Shown: one piece after another, positions 18,372-26,881 of the stretch
Position numbering within the stretch: the first letter of the stretch is position 1
Layout of the letters: each line of letters opens with the position of its first letter
Assembly (NCBI GenBank): GCA_021805245.1
Contig: JAJZFS010000037.1
Span: forward strand, 1 to 45,141
Reading direction: 5' to 3'
Length of the DNA: 45,141 bases
DNA from: Pseudomonadota bacterium
GTDB lineage: Bacteria; Pseudomonadota; Alphaproteobacteria; Micavibrionales; UBA2020
Position numbers and translations under genes: made by a program
Notes under the pieces: generated by a model
What the model saw: the letters and a program-made list of their open reading frames with translations, nothing else
Told to the model about the DNA's origin: nothing
Databases searched by the model: none

Positions 18372-19060
18372 TTTTGTTCTCCGTTCCTGTTGGGGTTGTT
18401 GGTTTCCGGTTCCAGCGTCGCGGTTATGCCGGAAACAGCCTTGACGAATTCATTGTCGATTTGCAAAAACAGCCTCTCGAAAAGGCGTTCCGCGCCGCCG
18501 TCCGCCCACTCCACGCGGCAGTCCGTTGCGGCGAGGGCGTCGTCCGCGATGAGGATGACTTTTCCGGCATAGGCTTTTCCGGCCGTTAGGGCGTCGATGC
18601 GGCTCTTTAACTTCTCAAGGTGCTCCGTGGGCACGGTGATGGCGATGCGCGGCTCGTCCCGCCGCGCTTCGAGCGATTGCAGAATGACGTGTTCGATTTC
18701 GGGGAGCGCATGTTTTTGCGCAAGGTTGGGCAAGAGCTTGTGCACCACCTGCATGGTCAGCTTGACGGTATCCCGGCATTTCTCGATTTCGCGGTGGTCT
18801 TCATTCCCGACCAGCTTTTCCGCCAGCGCCAGCGTTTTTTGCAAAAGATTGCCGATGCGCTCTTCCTGTTGTTTCTGTGTTGCGCTCACGCCCTCGGCCT
18901 TGCCGGCGGCGAGGCTTTGCTCTTTTGCGAGCAGCATCTGTTCTTCCGTGTAAAGGATCTCTTCCGGCTGGTTGCCGTCAAAGTTGTTTTGGTCGAACAG
19001 GAATTTCTTCGCGTCGGTCATAGGCACGGATCCGTCTTCTTTAGAAGATGAGCTCATCAT
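18368..19060 (-). CDS. fliH: FliH-like flagellar export ATPase regulator
   Basis: A 230-residue protein in the position of Caulobacter FliH/FlbE, where it would bind the export ATPase FliI and FliN. It is weakly conserved, as usual: an acidic N-terminal region ([10 protein letters not shown]), a glutamine/glutamate-rich coiled coil (~40-75, [22 protein letters not shown]) and a C-terminal globular part with [18 protein letters not shown] and [19 protein letters not shown], the FliH/HrpE signature. The start is uncertain: ATG at 19060 or 19057 overlaps fliG by up to 20 bases; ATG at 19021 would avoid the overlap. Confidence 0.85.
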   Translation of the reverse strand: MMSSSSKEDGSVPMTDAKKFLFDQNNFDGNQPEEILYTEEQMLLAKEQSLAAGKAEGVSATQKQQEERIGNLLQKTLALAEKLVGNEDHREIEKCRDTVKLTMQVVHKLLPNLAQKHALPEIEHVILQSLEARRDEPRIAITVPTEHLEKLKSRIDALTAGKAYAGKVILIADDALAATDCRVEWADGGAERLFERLFLQIDNEFVKAVSGITATLEPETNNPNRNGEQK

Positions 19061-20057
19061 CGTCTTTCGATGTTACAATCGTAATTTCGCCGCGGTCGGC
19101 GAGGTCTTTGGTCACAGCCACGATGGCCTGCTGGGCTTCCTCGACGTCCTTGAGACGGACGGGGCCCATGGCGGCAATGTCTTCCTTCATGATCTTGCCC
19201 GCGCGCTCGGACATGTTGGAGAAGAAGAGGTCTTTCATCGCGTCGGACGCGCCCTTCAGAGCCAGAGGGATCTTTTCCTTGTCGGCGGTGCGGATGACCG
19301 TTTGCAGAGCGCCGGGGTCGAGCTTGGCCAGATCTTCGAACGTGAACATCAGGCTGCGGATTTTCTCGGCGGAATCGGGGTTGCGCTCTTCCAGCGAGCC
19401 CATGAACTGCGTTTCGACCGAGCGGTCGAGATTATTGAAGATTTCCGCCATGATTTCGTGGCTGTCGCGGCGGTTGGTGCGGGCGAGGTTGGTCATGAAC
19501 TCGGTGCGCAGCGTGCGCTCCACGTCGTCCAGAACCTCTTTTTGCACCGCTTCCATGCGCAGCATGCGCATGATGACTTCCATCGCGAAGCCTTCCGGCA
19601 GCAGGGCAAGCACGCGCGCGGCGTGTTCCGGCGTGATTTTCGAGATGACGACGGCGACGGTTTGCGGATATTCCTTTTGCAGGTAGCTGGCGAGAATTTC
19701 CTCGGATACGTTGGAGAGCTTTTCCCACATGGTGCGGCCGGCGGGTCCGCGGATTTCTTCCATGATGTTGTCGACTTTGTCCTTGCCGAGGACGCGCACC
19801 AAGAGGCGTTCCGTCGAGTCAAGCGAGCCGACAAGAGAACTGGTCGAGCTCATGCTTTCGGCGAATTCGACGAACAGGCGCTCCGTCACGTTGGCGCTGA
19901 CCTTGCCGAGCGTGGACATCGTCTGCGAGATGAGCATGATCTCGTCTTCGTCGAGCTGCTCGAAAATCTTGGCGGTGTGGTCTTCGCCGAGCGACAGCAG
20001 CAGGATCGCTGACTTTTCGGTGCCGGTTAATGTGCGGTAATCTTCGCGTACGCGCAT
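19041..20057 (-). CDS. fliG: Flagellar motor switch protein FliG
   Basis: The rotor protein that contacts the stator and generates torque. 338 residues: an N-terminal FliF-binding domain ([30 protein letters not shown]), the middle domain with [23 protein letters not shown], the EHPQ-type region here written [14 protein letters not shown], and the C-terminal torque domain with the charged helix around [30 protein letters not shown]. MotA and MotB, its partners, are encoded at 36.6-38.4 kb. It starts four bases downstream of the fliF stop. Confidence 0.97.
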   Translation of the reverse strand: MRVREDYRTLTGTEKSAILLLSLGEDHTAKIFEQLDEDEIMLISQTMSTLGKVSANVTERLFVEFAESMSSTSSLVGSLDSTERLLVRVLGKDKVDNIMEEIRGPAGRTMWEKLSNVSEEILASYLQKEYPQTVAVVISKITPEHAARVLALLPEGFAMEVIMRMLRMEAVQKEVLDDVERTLRTEFMTNLARTNRRDSHEIMAEIFNNLDRSVETQFMGSLEERNPDSAEKIRSLMFTFEDLAKLDPGALQTVIRTADKEKIPLALKGASDAMKDLFFSNMSERAGKIMKEDIAAMGPVRLKDVEEAQQAIVAVTKDLADRGEITIVTSKDDDELIF

Positions 20058-20060
20058 CTT

Positions 20061-21755
20061 TTAATTCTCCTGTGACATCCAAGAGCGGATGACGGAAACC
20101 GTCTCCGCGGGATGGTTTTGCACCAGTTCACTGATCTTTTGCACGGAGGAGGCTTTCACCTTGCCTTCCACCTGCGACATATCGATCATATTTTCAAGAT
20201 CGTCCGCCGCCGGACCGCCGGGCGCGGCGAGCTGCGGCGGTACGGCGCCGGCGGGCAGCAGGCCCGTCATTTCATCCGCGGCGCCGGCACTGGCCCCGAT
20301 ACGCGGCGCGCTTTCGATCATGTGCAGGGCGAGCGGACGCAAGACCAGCAGGATGACCAGCACGGCGACGATGCTGAGCGCGAGCGTTTCGGCCATGCTC
20401 AGCAGGTCAGATTTCTGGAAGCCCATGAACTCCGAAGTGTTCTTGGGCGGCAGCGGTGTCGCTTCCTGCGCGAATTGCATGTTGACGACCTGCACGATGT
20501 CGCCGCGGTCGGCGTTGTAACCGACGGCCGATTTGACAAGCTCCGTGATCTGGCTGATGGCGGTCTTGCTGAGCGGCACGTATTTTTTCGGCGGCTGCCA
20601 GTCGGCGGGCGCGTTCTTGGGTTTTGTGACGGAGGTATCGGGCACATATTTGCCGTCGACCAGAACCGCGACGGAGAGTTTTTTGATCGTCCCCGTTGCG
20701 TGGCGCGTCGTCTGCACGGTCTTGCTGATGTCGTAGTTGGTGATTTCGTGATCCGTGTCGTTCTTGCTGGCCGGCAGGGCGGATTTTCCGTTCGCCGCGC
20801 CGTTGTTCGGCAGGCCGGGCAGGTTGGTCGAGACGGAAACCGCGCCGTTGGCGTTTTGGGAAGACGAATTGTCGATGTTGCTGCTGGTATCGGATTGCGT
20901 GGAGCGCACGACCTGTCCGTTCGGATCGTAGGACTCGGAATTGCTGCTGATTTGATCAAAGTCCATCTCTGCGGTCACGTTGGCGCGGACGTTGCCGTAG
21001 CCGACAATCCGGCCGACCATGTCTTCGATTTGGCGCGCCATGTGCATGTCGTATTTTTCTGTCAGGGAGGCGTTGCTGTCGGCGGAGTAGTCGTCGCTGT
21101 TGCTGCCTTCTCCCTGCGCCAGAAGGTTTCCGTCCTGATCGATGATGGCGACGTTCTCGGCCTTGAGGCGCGGCACGGCGGCGGCGATCAGGTGTTGTAT
21201 GGCGTGGATTTGTTCCGGCGTGATGCTGGCCGTGTTGCGTAGGTTCAAAAACACGCTGGCGGATGCGGGCGTTTCGTTATTGCTGAACAGTTCATGCTGC
21301 GGCAAAACAAGCTGAATGCGCGAACTGCGGACGTCGTCGATGGAGTTGATCGTGCGTGCAAGCGCGCCTTCAAGAGCGCGCTGGGCATCTATGTTCTCGA
21401 CAAACCGCGTCGTGCCGAAAGCCTGTTTCTGGTCGAAGATTTCATAGCCGACCGAGCCTTCCGACGGCAGGCCGTCTTCAGCCAGCAGAATGCGCGCCTT
21501 GCCGACGTCTTTTTGCGGCACCATCACTTGCGTGCCGTCGGCGCTGAGTTTGTAGGGAATGTGCGTATTATCGAGCTTGGCGGCGATCTCCGTTGCGTCG
21601 ATGGTGGAAAGCTTGCTGTAGAGCAGCGTCATGCCCGGCGTATTCGACCGCGCCGCGACGAAAATGAAAAAGACCGCCAGACCGAAGAAAGTCACCAGCA
21701 TGACCGCAAGGCGGCCTGCTCCCATATTTTTTAGCGCTTCAAAAAAAGAATCCAC
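20061..21755 (-). CDS. fliF: Flagellar MS-ring protein FliF
   Basis: Forms the MS ring in the inner membrane, the base on which the motor is built. 564 residues: membrane helix near 17-35 (LAVMLVTFFGLAVFFIFVA), the ring-building motifs (YSKLSTIDATEIAAKLD, VGYEIFDQKQAFGTTRFVENIDAQRALEGALARTI, SRIQLVLP), a Ser/Asn-rich periplasmic loop (~285-330), a second membrane helix (~450-480) and a cytoplasmic tail that binds FliG. It is the first gene of the nine-gene minus-strand operon; the CtrA-type box lies 237 bases or more upstream. Confidence 0.97.
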   Translation of the reverse strand: MDSFFEALKNMGAGRLAVMLVTFFGLAVFFIFVAARSNTPGMTLLYSKLSTIDATEIAAKLDNTHIPYKLSADGTQVMVPQKDVGKARILLAEDGLPSEGSVGYEIFDQKQAFGTTRFVENIDAQRALEGALARTINSIDDVRSSRIQLVLPQHELFSNNETPASASVFLNLRNTASITPEQIHAIQHLIAAAVPRLKAENVAIIDQDGNLLAQGEGSNSDDYSADSNASLTEKYDMHMARQIEDMVGRIVGYGNVRANVTAEMDFDQISSNSESYDPNGQVVRSTQSDTSSNIDNSSSQNANGAVSVSTNLPGLPNNGAANGKSALPASKNDTDHEITNYDISKTVQTTRHATGTIKKLSVAVLVDGKYVPDTSVTKPKNAPADWQPPKKYVPLSKTAISQITELVKSAVGYNADRGDIVQVVNMQFAQEATPLPPKNTSEFMGFQKSDLLSMAETLALSIVAVLVILLVLRPLALHMIESAPRIGASAGAADEMTGLLPAGAVPPQLAAPGGPAADDLENMIDMSQVEGKVKASSVQKISELVQNHPAETVSVIRSWMSQEN

Positions 21756-21865
21756 CTGACGTCACCTTACTTTGCAGCCATGCCAAAGAAGGGAATCCGA
21801 GCGTTTAACAAATAAGCAAAAACCCAAACCCCACATCCTTTAGAGTAATCAATTTTTACGCACTA

Positions 21866-21878
21866 GGCAAATTTTGCC
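21866..21878. repeat. Palindrome between fliF and the FlaG-like gene
   Basis: GGCAAA-T-TTTGCC, perfect 6-base arms. It superficially looks like a sigma-54 element (GGGC...TTTGC on the minus strand), but the spacing between GG and GC is one base short of the fixed 10. An operator is possible. Confidence 0.35.
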
Positions 21879-21991
21879 CGAATCTTTCTTCATCCCTGTG
21901 AGGACATGCATTTTTTATGCTAACAGACTAACTTTTATAAAGGCATAACAACCGTTTAATTTTTAGGGTTATTTTATCATTCCTGCCGGCG

Positions 21992-22007
21992 TTAACTATT
22001 CTTTAAC
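21992..22007. promoter_or_regulatory. CtrA-type binding site
   Basis: TTAACTATTCTTTAAC fits the CtrA consensus TTAA-N7-TTAAC exactly. CtrA is the alphaproteobacterial cell-cycle response regulator that activates early flagellar genes. The site is divergently placed between the fliF operon (start 21755) and the FlaG-like gene (22125). That the cell has CtrA is inferred; the gene is not in the window. Confidence 0.65.
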
Positions 22008-22056
22008 TCTTTGTTTTATAGTGCTTTTTTTCTTGCTTTTATAGAGGTGGCATTAT

Positions 22057-22140
22057 ATGATGAAAGTAGTAGCAGTAGATTTGCCCGTGGAGGGGTGTAT
22101 CTGCTTGGATGGGAGCCATAGAAAATGGTTGGTATTGTAA
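22057..22140 (+). CDS. Possible leader peptide before the FlaG-like gene
   Basis: A 27-codon frame (MMKVVAVDLPVEGCICLDG...) that starts with two ATG codons and has GAGGTGG at 22044-22050, six bases upstream: a better ribosome-binding site than that of the next gene. It runs out of frame across the FlaG-like ATG and ends 15 bases inside it, which fits a coupling or attenuating leader. No homology is claimed, and it could be chance. Confidence 0.35.
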   Translation: MMKVVAVDLPVEGCICLDGSHRKWLVL

Positions 22141-22598
22141 ACGCAATCGCTTCTGCGCAGAATGCCGCTCTGAAATCGGCAGTTCAGAGTATGGCTTCTC
22201 CGGAGCCTGCGCCGCCGCCGCCGCTTTCCAGCATCAATTTCGTCGCTTCCGGCATTCATGTCGATAATTTGCAGAACGTAGCCATTCTTGAGTATCGCTC
22301 CGCCAAGACCGGAGACGTCATACGCCAATATCCTGATCAGTCGCAGATCGACGCCTTCAAGGCCGCCGAACGTCTGGCGCAGGTGGCAGCAGAGGCGCAC
22401 CAGCAGCAAGCGCAGTCTTCCGCGCCGAGTTTAGCGGCGCCGTCGCGTTCTTCGGGGGACACGCCCGTATTTCATCAGAGTACCGGCAGTTCGGGCGCGG
22501 GCGCTTTCGCGGCGCACGCTTCCGTTCCGGCGTCTGTTTCTTCCGGCAGCACGGGCGGATCGCCATCCGGGAACAGCACAGTTTCCATTATGGCCTGA
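22125..22598 (+). CDS. FlaG-like flagellar protein
   Basis: A 157-residue protein. The central segment (residues ~42-85: HVDNLQNVAILEYRSAKTGDVIRQYPDQ) matches the FlaG core, in which a beta hairpin ends in tGxVIRQ-P. FlaG proteins affect filament length and flagellin export. Flanks are low complexity: APPPPP near residue 31 and a Ser/Gly/Ala-rich tail from ~95 on. GGGAG precedes the ATG by about ten bases, and a possible leader peptide overlaps the start. It is divergent from the fliF operon and converges on flaF. Confidence 0.7.
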   Translation: MVGIVNAIASAQNAALKSAVQSMASPEPAPPPPLSSINFVASGIHVDNLQNVAILEYRSAKTGDVIRQYPDQSQIDAFKAAERLAQVAAEAHQQQAQSSAPSLAAPSRSSGDTPVFHQSTGSSGAGAFAAHASVPASVSSGSTGGSPSGNSTVSIMA

Positions 22599-22661
22599 CG
22601 CTCAGGACGCGGCCTGTATTTTCATTTCTGAATGGGTTTTCTGAAAGCTAGACGGACGCGG

Positions 22662-22685
22662 ACAAGGCGCGCGAGCGCTTGTTTT
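22662..22685. terminator. Weak terminator-like hairpin between convergent genes
   Basis: ACAAGGCGC-GCGA-GCGCTTGT followed by TTTT; the stem has one bulged G. It sits between the FlaG-like stop and the flaF stop and could end the plus-strand message. Confidence 0.35.
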
Positions 22686-22706
22686 CGCCCTATTGCTGTT
22701 GAAATC

Positions 22707-23165
22707 TCAGGCTATGTTGTCCGATACCATTTTTGCTTCGGGGGCCTGTGTATGCTTTGCAGCTGTTGCCGCGTCAGGCTTTTTCATGAGCCCTGCGGCG
22801 ATGCAACGGTTGATATTGATCAGAACCTGAAACTTCTCCGGCAGGGTCTCCACGAGGATGTCCTGCGTGTGCTTGAACACGAAGAAGGCAAGGGACGCCA
22901 CGTTATTTCTGAGGTCCTGCGGCAGGTGATGATCCGGATTGTCCATGTCGCTGACGAAAAGCTGCCAGAGCTTCTGGTTGTGATTGAGTATCTCGCCGAG
23001 TTCCTCCAGCCTGACTTTTTCTCCGTCTTGCAGGCGCCGGGCGAGGTCTTCGAGCTTTTGCGCGGCTTGCAGAAGAACGGTCGCTTCCATCGTGCGCTGG
23101 TCGGTGGCAGTGGCGATTTTGACGTAGGCGCCGGCGGCCTGTGAATAAGGGTTTTTATTGGACAT
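22707..23165 (-). CDS. flaF: Flagellar biosynthesis regulator FlaF
   Basis: FlaF works with FlbT to couple flagellin synthesis and secretion to assembly in alphaproteobacteria. The 152-residue protein begins NKNPYSQAAGAYVKIATATDQRTMEATVLLQAAQKLEDL, the FlaF signature, with RNNVASLAFFVFKHTQDIL and LININRCIAAGLM further on. The last ~20 residues are Ala/Lys-rich and variable. Its start overlaps the end of flbT by 11 bases. Confidence 0.9.
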   Translation of the reverse strand: MSNKNPYSQAAGAYVKIATATDQRTMEATVLLQAAQKLEDLARRLQDGEKVRLEELGEILNHNQKLWQLFVSDMDNPDHHLPQDLRNNVASLAFFVFKHTQDILVETLPEKFQVLININRCIAAGLMKKPDAATAAKHTQAPEAKMVSDNIA

Positions 23166-23541
23166 TGGCGAGCATCTCCCTTTCGTGTTCCATGAGGTTG
23201 CGTGCTTCTTTCAGCGCCTTGTAATATTCTCCATTGAGGATATGCATACTGATTTTGGCGAAGAAAAGGGCTGTTGACGGCGCGGCCTTCTGGATGCTGT
23301 TGACAAGGGCGAAATAAGCCTTGTGCAGGCTGTCCGGCGTATCGGAGATGTACATGAGTTGAACGGTAAAATAGACCTTTTTGCAGGGGCTGTTGGCTTC
23401 TTTTTCGGTCATGATGTCTTTTTCACGCAGAATAGGCGCCGATCCTTCGATATGAAGACGCGTACGCGTATCATCATTTGTGACAAGGGCGTTGCCGATA
23501 ATCAGCCGCTCATTGGGTTTCAGATCTATAATCAGAGCCAT
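23155..23541 (-). CDS. flbT: Flagellin translation repressor FlbT
   Basis: Post-transcriptional regulator that binds the flagellin mRNA leader in Caulobacter. The 128-residue protein has the family core: LIIDLKPNERLIIGNALVTND, ILREKDIMTEKEANSPCKKVYFTVQLMYI and a C-terminal helix pair (LNGEYYKALKEARNLMEHE). First gene of a two-gene flbT-flaF unit. No flagellin gene is present in the window. Confidence 0.93.
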   Translation of the reverse strand: MALIIDLKPNERLIIGNALVTNDDTRTRLHIEGSAPILREKDIMTEKEANSPCKKVYFTVQLMYISDTPDSLHKAYFALVNSIQKAAPSTALFFAKISMHILNGEYYKALKEARNLMEHEREMLANVQ

Positions 23542-23692
23542 GAGATTCTCTCCGGTCTATAAAACTTGACGAGTTTCTTTCGCCATCTCAGCTTACTTTC
23601 AGTATCTCACGAGATGGTTAATAAAATAATAACAGATTTTCCTTGTTTTCGGGGCTGATCACGCCCAATTTACCGGATAGAAGGTGTCCTTT

Positions 23693-24532
23693 ATGATGAC
23701 TAAAAAACAAAAATTTACATATAGCGCAGAAGGAGAAGACCGTGCTGACGGGAATATTCCACTGCACGGTCCCGAGGATTTTGAGGGCATGCGCAAGGCG
23801 GGCAGGCTGGGTGCCGAAGTGCTGGATTACATCACGCCCTATGTGCAGCCGGGCGTGACGACCGATCATCTCGACAAGCTGTGCGATGAATATACGCGCG
23901 ATCATGGCGCGATCTCCGCGCCGCTGAATTACCGCGGCTTCCCGAAGTCGATCTGCACGTCGGTCAATCACGTGGTCTGTCACGGCATCCCGGGGCCGAA
24001 GGTGCTGGAAGACGGCGACATCGTCAATATCGACGTTACCGTCATTCTCGACGGCTGGCACGGCGATACCAACCGTACGTTTTACGTCGGCGACAAAGTG
24101 CCGACCAAGGCGAAGCTTCTGATCGACGCGACCTATGAGGCGATGATGCTCGGAATCCAAGCCGTCAAGCCCGGCGCGACGCTGGGCGATATCGGCCATG
24201 CCATCCAGACACATGCCGAGAGCAAAAGATTTTCCGTTGTGCGCGACTTCTGCGGCCACGGCATCGGCAAGATTTTCCACTGCGCGCCGTCCGTGCTGCA
24301 CTACGGCGAACCCGGCACAGGTCTGAAACTGAAGCCGGGCATGTTCTTCACCATCGAGCCGATGATCAACACCGGCGGCTGGGAGACGAAAATCCTCAGC
24401 GACGGCTGGACAGCGGTGACGAAAGACCGCTCGCTCTCCGCGCAGTTCGAACATTCTCTGGCAGTGACGGAAACCGGTTACGAGATCTTCACGCTCTCGC
24501 CCAAGGGGTATACGAAGCCGCCGTATGCCTGA
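23693..24532 (+). CDS. map: Methionine aminopeptidase, type I
   Basis: Removes the initiator methionine from new proteins; dinuclear metalloenzyme. Metal ligands are visible in order: two Asp (NIDVTVILDGWHGDTNRTF), His (CGHGIGK), Glu (FTIEPM) and Glu (QFEHS). A substrate His occurs in NHVVCHGIPG. 279 residues from the ATG at 23693; a GTG three codons earlier is also in frame, but AAGG lies best for the ATG. The N-terminal ~20 residues extend beyond short MetAPs, without an SH3-binding or zinc-finger motif. It overlaps radC by eight bases. Confidence 0.96.
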   Translation: MMTKKQKFTYSAEGEDRADGNIPLHGPEDFEGMRKAGRLGAEVLDYITPYVQPGVTTDHLDKLCDEYTRDHGAISAPLNYRGFPKSICTSVNHVVCHGIPGPKVLEDGDIVNIDVTVILDGWHGDTNRTFYVGDKVPTKAKLLIDATYEAMMLGIQAVKPGATLGDIGHAIQTHAESKRFSVVRDFCGHGIGKIFHCAPSVLHYGEPGTGLKLKPGMFFTIEPMINTGGWETKILSDGWTAVTKDRSLSAQFEHSLAVTETGYEIFTLSPKGYTKPPYA

Positions 24533-25256
24533 CGCCGTCAAAAAAAACGTACCGCAAGATAAAAACAACGCGCCGCCGCACCATACAGGCCACCGTGACC
24601 GTCTGCGCGAGCGTTTTTTGAAGTCCGGTCTTGCCGGCTTGCAGGACTATGAATTGCTCGAAATCATCCTGTTTTCCGCGATCCCGCGCCGCGACGTCAA
24701 GCCGCTGGCGAAACAATTGCTGCAAGAATTCGGCGGCATTTCCGGCGTTCTGAACGCATCGGTCGCCGACCTGCAAAAAATCAAAGGCATGAGCGAAAAC
24801 GCCGCCGTTTTGTTCAAGGCCGTGCAGGGGCTGACGCAAAAGATGCTGATTTCCGACATCGGCAAGAAGCCTGTTTTAAGTTCGTGGCAAAAGCTGATCG
24901 ATTATTGCACCGTCGCCATGGCTCACGAAAAGCGCGAGCATTTCCGCGTTCTGTTTCTCAACCGCAAAAACCAGCTGATCGCCGACGAGGTGCAGCAGGT
25001 GGGCACGGTCGACCACACGCCGGTTTATCCGCGCGAGATCGTCAAACGCGCGCTGGAGCTTGGCGCGACGGCGCTGATCCTCGTCCACAACCATCCGAGC
25101 GGTGACCCCAGCCCGAGCGAACCTGATATTGTGATGACGGAAGAGATCATCCGCGCCGCCTCGGCGCTGGACATTCTCGTGCATGACCATTTGATCATCT
25201 CGCAAAACGGGCATGTCAGTTTCAAGTCTCTCGGGATTTTAAATTTTACCGCCTAG
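24525..25256 (+). CDS. radC: RadC family (UPF0758) JAB-domain protein
   Basis: A 243-residue protein with N-terminal helix-hairpin-helix-like segment (GLAGLQDYELLEIILFSAIPRRDVKPLAKQLL; LQKIKGMSENAAVLFKAV) and a JAB/MPN metalloprotease-type domain with the signature HNHPSGDPSPSEPD (His, His, Ser, Asp metal site). Despite the name, a direct role in radiation repair is not established for the family. Translation is coupled to map. The stop overlaps that of the convergent MaoC gene by four bases. Confidence 0.94.
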   Translation: MPDAVKKNVPQDKNNAPPHHTGHRDRLRERFLKSGLAGLQDYELLEIILFSAIPRRDVKPLAKQLLQEFGGISGVLNASVADLQKIKGMSENAAVLFKAVQGLTQKMLISDIGKKPVLSSWQKLIDYCTVAMAHEKREHFRVLFLNRKNQLIADEVQQVGTVDHTPVYPREIVKRALELGATALILVHNHPSGDPSPSEPDIVMTEEIIRAASALDILVHDHLIISQNGHVSFKSLGILNFTA

Positions 25257-25714
25257 GCCATTCTGCGCGGCACAAAAACGATCGCATCCATTTCCATGAC
25301 GATTTCACTGTTCTGGTTGGTGACGGTGTTTTTTGTGCGCATCAGGCCGCGCTCCGGTGATTTTTCCGAGGTGCGAAGTTCGGTTATTTCGACCGCAAGG
25401 GAGAGGCTGTCGTCCGGGCGCACCGGAAGCGGCCAGTTGATGTTTTCGACCGCGCGACCTACCATGCCGCCTTTCATGTGCGGCGACGCCTGCACGATCA
25501 TGCGCATAGCAAGGCAGGCGGTATGCCACCCGCTGGCCACCAGTTCGCCGAAAACGGTGTCTTTCGCTTTGACGGGATCGGTATGGAAGTCCTGCGGGTC
25601 GTATTGTTTGCCGAACGCGATGATGTCTTCCTCAGTCACTTTTTGCGGACCGGCGGTGAATTTCTGGCCGATGGCGAGGTCTTCATAGGTGATAAAATCT
25701 GTCAGGTTTGTCAT
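25253..25714 (-). CDS. MaoC-type hot-dog dehydratase
   Basis: A 153-residue single hot-dog domain. It has the R-specific enoyl-CoA hydratase-like pattern: YEDLAIGQKFTAGPQKVTEEDIIAFGKQYDPQDFHTDPVKAK with the catalytic Asp and His, then GELVASGWHTACLAMRM. These enzymes hydrate enoyl-CoA, feeding fatty-acid or PHA metabolism; the substrate is unknown. In-frame ATGs occur 7 and 16 codons upstream, but this start matches the family N-terminus. No clear ribosome-binding site was seen for any of the three, so the start is uncertain. Confidence 0.85.
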   Translation of the reverse strand: MTNLTDFITYEDLAIGQKFTAGPQKVTEEDIIAFGKQYDPQDFHTDPVKAKDTVFGELVASGWHTACLAMRMIVQASPHMKGGMVGRAVENINWPLPVRPDDSLSLAVEITELRTSEKSPERGLMRTKNTVTNQNSEIVMEMDAIVFVPRRMA

Positions 25715-25765
25715 GAGTCGATTATATTCTTTCATAATCAATAAGTTAATACATTTATTCATTGC

Positions 25766-25807
25766 TATAATAATGTTGACGTTACTTTTATATTATGTAT
25801 AATAATG
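25766..25807 (+). repeat. Direct repeat TATAATAATG around a promoter
   Basis: Two exact copies of TATAATAATG, at 25766-25775 and 25798-25807, with starts 32 bases apart. The second copy contains the -10 element of the promoter below; the first could be a second -10 or a binding site. Confidence 0.5.
25776..25803 (+). promoter_or_regulatory. Strong sigma-70-type promoter of the HELGH gene pair
   Basis: TTGACG at 25776-25781, a 16-base spacer and TATAAT at 25798-25803. The start point near 25810 gives a ~25-base leader with CCGGAGCGG before the ATG at 25835. Confidence 0.65.
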
Positions 25808-25834
25808 CCTATCATTCTTTAGCCGGAGCGGGGT

Positions 25835-26872
25835 ATGAAAAAATCACTGGTACAGGAATTCAACGAAACGTCTGCAGCGGCGCGCGCGGCTTTTCCGGAT
25901 CGGTTGGAAAGGCTAGTCGTTTTGCTAGTGCCGACGGCAGATACGCCCGTTTATGTCGCGCCAGCCGTGGCCGATCAATTAACGAAAAATATTGCCGCTG
26001 TAAAACAGGCTGTCGCGCATGCAGCTGAAGTGTTGCACAGGTATAGTGCTATAGGGATAGCAAACCGGTATGGCCATGTCGGCGGGACAAGCGTCAATTT
26101 GATCGCCCTGCAAGATAATTTACCGGGCCTTTTTTATAAGGGCTACACGAGAGAGATGTGGTCGGTTTATGTGCTTGATCACGAACTGGGACATCATGTG
26201 ACCCCCAAAGGTGCGGGTTGGGGATATAGCGGACAGGTGAAAGAAAGCTCGGCAGATGCTTATGCGATGTTGCGTCATATACAGCGCTTTGGAAAAAACA
26301 CACAATTTTCAGTCACTCATGCGAACCGTATGGCCAAGGAAATCGTTTTGCGGGGAGATACCGCGCATTATACGACGGATACGATCCAGAGGGTCGTCCA
26401 AGTCGCCAAAGAAATGGACATTTCAAAACTTTCATTGCGGGAAACGGCGGCGCTGGCCCACAAAATAGCCGGTGAAGCGCATCTGGACGAAGGGGTACTC
26501 AAAAAAATCCGCAAAGCGTATCACCCGGTCTTCCTTGCCTGTGAAGAGCAGATAGGCGATATCTCTACGGTTATAGATAAACTTTATGAGCGCGACAAAG
26601 AGGCCTACAAGCTTTTCTGCCGCGAAACGCTTGCCGTTATGAGGGAACACGCGGATGATGCCGATATTTACAAGGCTGGAAAACGCTTCCTGAGCTATGC
26701 GCCCGTCAGAAACTTTATGCAGAAACAGGCTAAAAACGACGCTTTCTACAGAGACGCGCTGGGCTTCCTCAAAGAAGAGCCGTTCGAACAGAGCAATATG
26801 TCCGCCAACGCCGGCCGTCCGGCATCCGGTTCGCAGGGACATCCTCATCCCGCGCACAAAAAGTTCGGGTAA
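25835..26872 (+). CDS. Putative cytosolic zinc metallopeptidase, HELGH/ExxxD (copy 1)
   Basis: Not a named family to me. The 345-residue protein has HELGH at 116-120 and ESSAD at 137-141: an HExxH plus ExxxD pair 17 residues apart, as in gluzincin (thermolysin-like) peptidases. The preceding strand MWSVYVLDHELGHH matches a zincin active-site helix. Then comes ADAYAMLRHIQRFG, shared with the next gene. The C-terminal half is helical and the tail is low complexity (PASGSQGHPHPAHKKFG). There is no signal peptide, so it should act in the cytosol or leave by another route. It has its own strong promoter and is followed after nine bases by a diverged paralog. Peptidase activity is inferred from motif only. 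Confidence 0.75.
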   Translation: MKKSLVQEFNETSAAARAAFPDRLERLVVLLVPTADTPVYVAPAVADQLTKNIAAVKQAVAHAAEVLHRYSAIGIANRYGHVGGTSVNLIALQDNLPGLFYKGYTREMWSVYVLDHELGHHVTPKGAGWGYSGQVKESSADAYAMLRHIQRFGKNTQFSVTHANRMAKEIVLRGDTAHYTTDTIQRVVQVAKEMDISKLSLRETAALAHKIAGEAHLDEGVLKKIRKAYHPVFLACEEQIGDISTVIDKLYERDKEAYKLFCRETLAVMREHADDADIYKAGKRFLSYAPVRNFMQKQAKNDAFYRDALGFLKEEPFEQSNMSANAGRPASGSQGHPHPAHKKFG

Positions 26873-26881
26873 GGATCAGCC

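Larger units (their letters stand above)
21756..22056. other. AT-rich divergent intergenic region of the flagellar operon
   Basis: About 300 bases (370 up to the FlaG-like start) without a supported gene. It holds a CtrA-type box (21992-22007), the palindrome GGCAAA-T-TTTGCC (21866-21878), and two GAATC sites (21793 and 21880) that match the GANTC target of CcrM methylase. A consensus sigma-54 element was not found. A strong sigma-70 promoter could not be fixed on either strand. Confidence 0.7.

Noticed and set aside
21860-21884. Sigma-54 promoter for fliF on the minus strand
   Set aside because: The GG to GC spacing is nine bases rather than the fixed ten, and the flanks lack the TGGCAC consensus.
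23614-23632. CtrA box before flbT/map (TTAA-N7-ATAAC)
   Set aside because: One mismatch in the second half-site; AT-rich flank makes this expected by chance.
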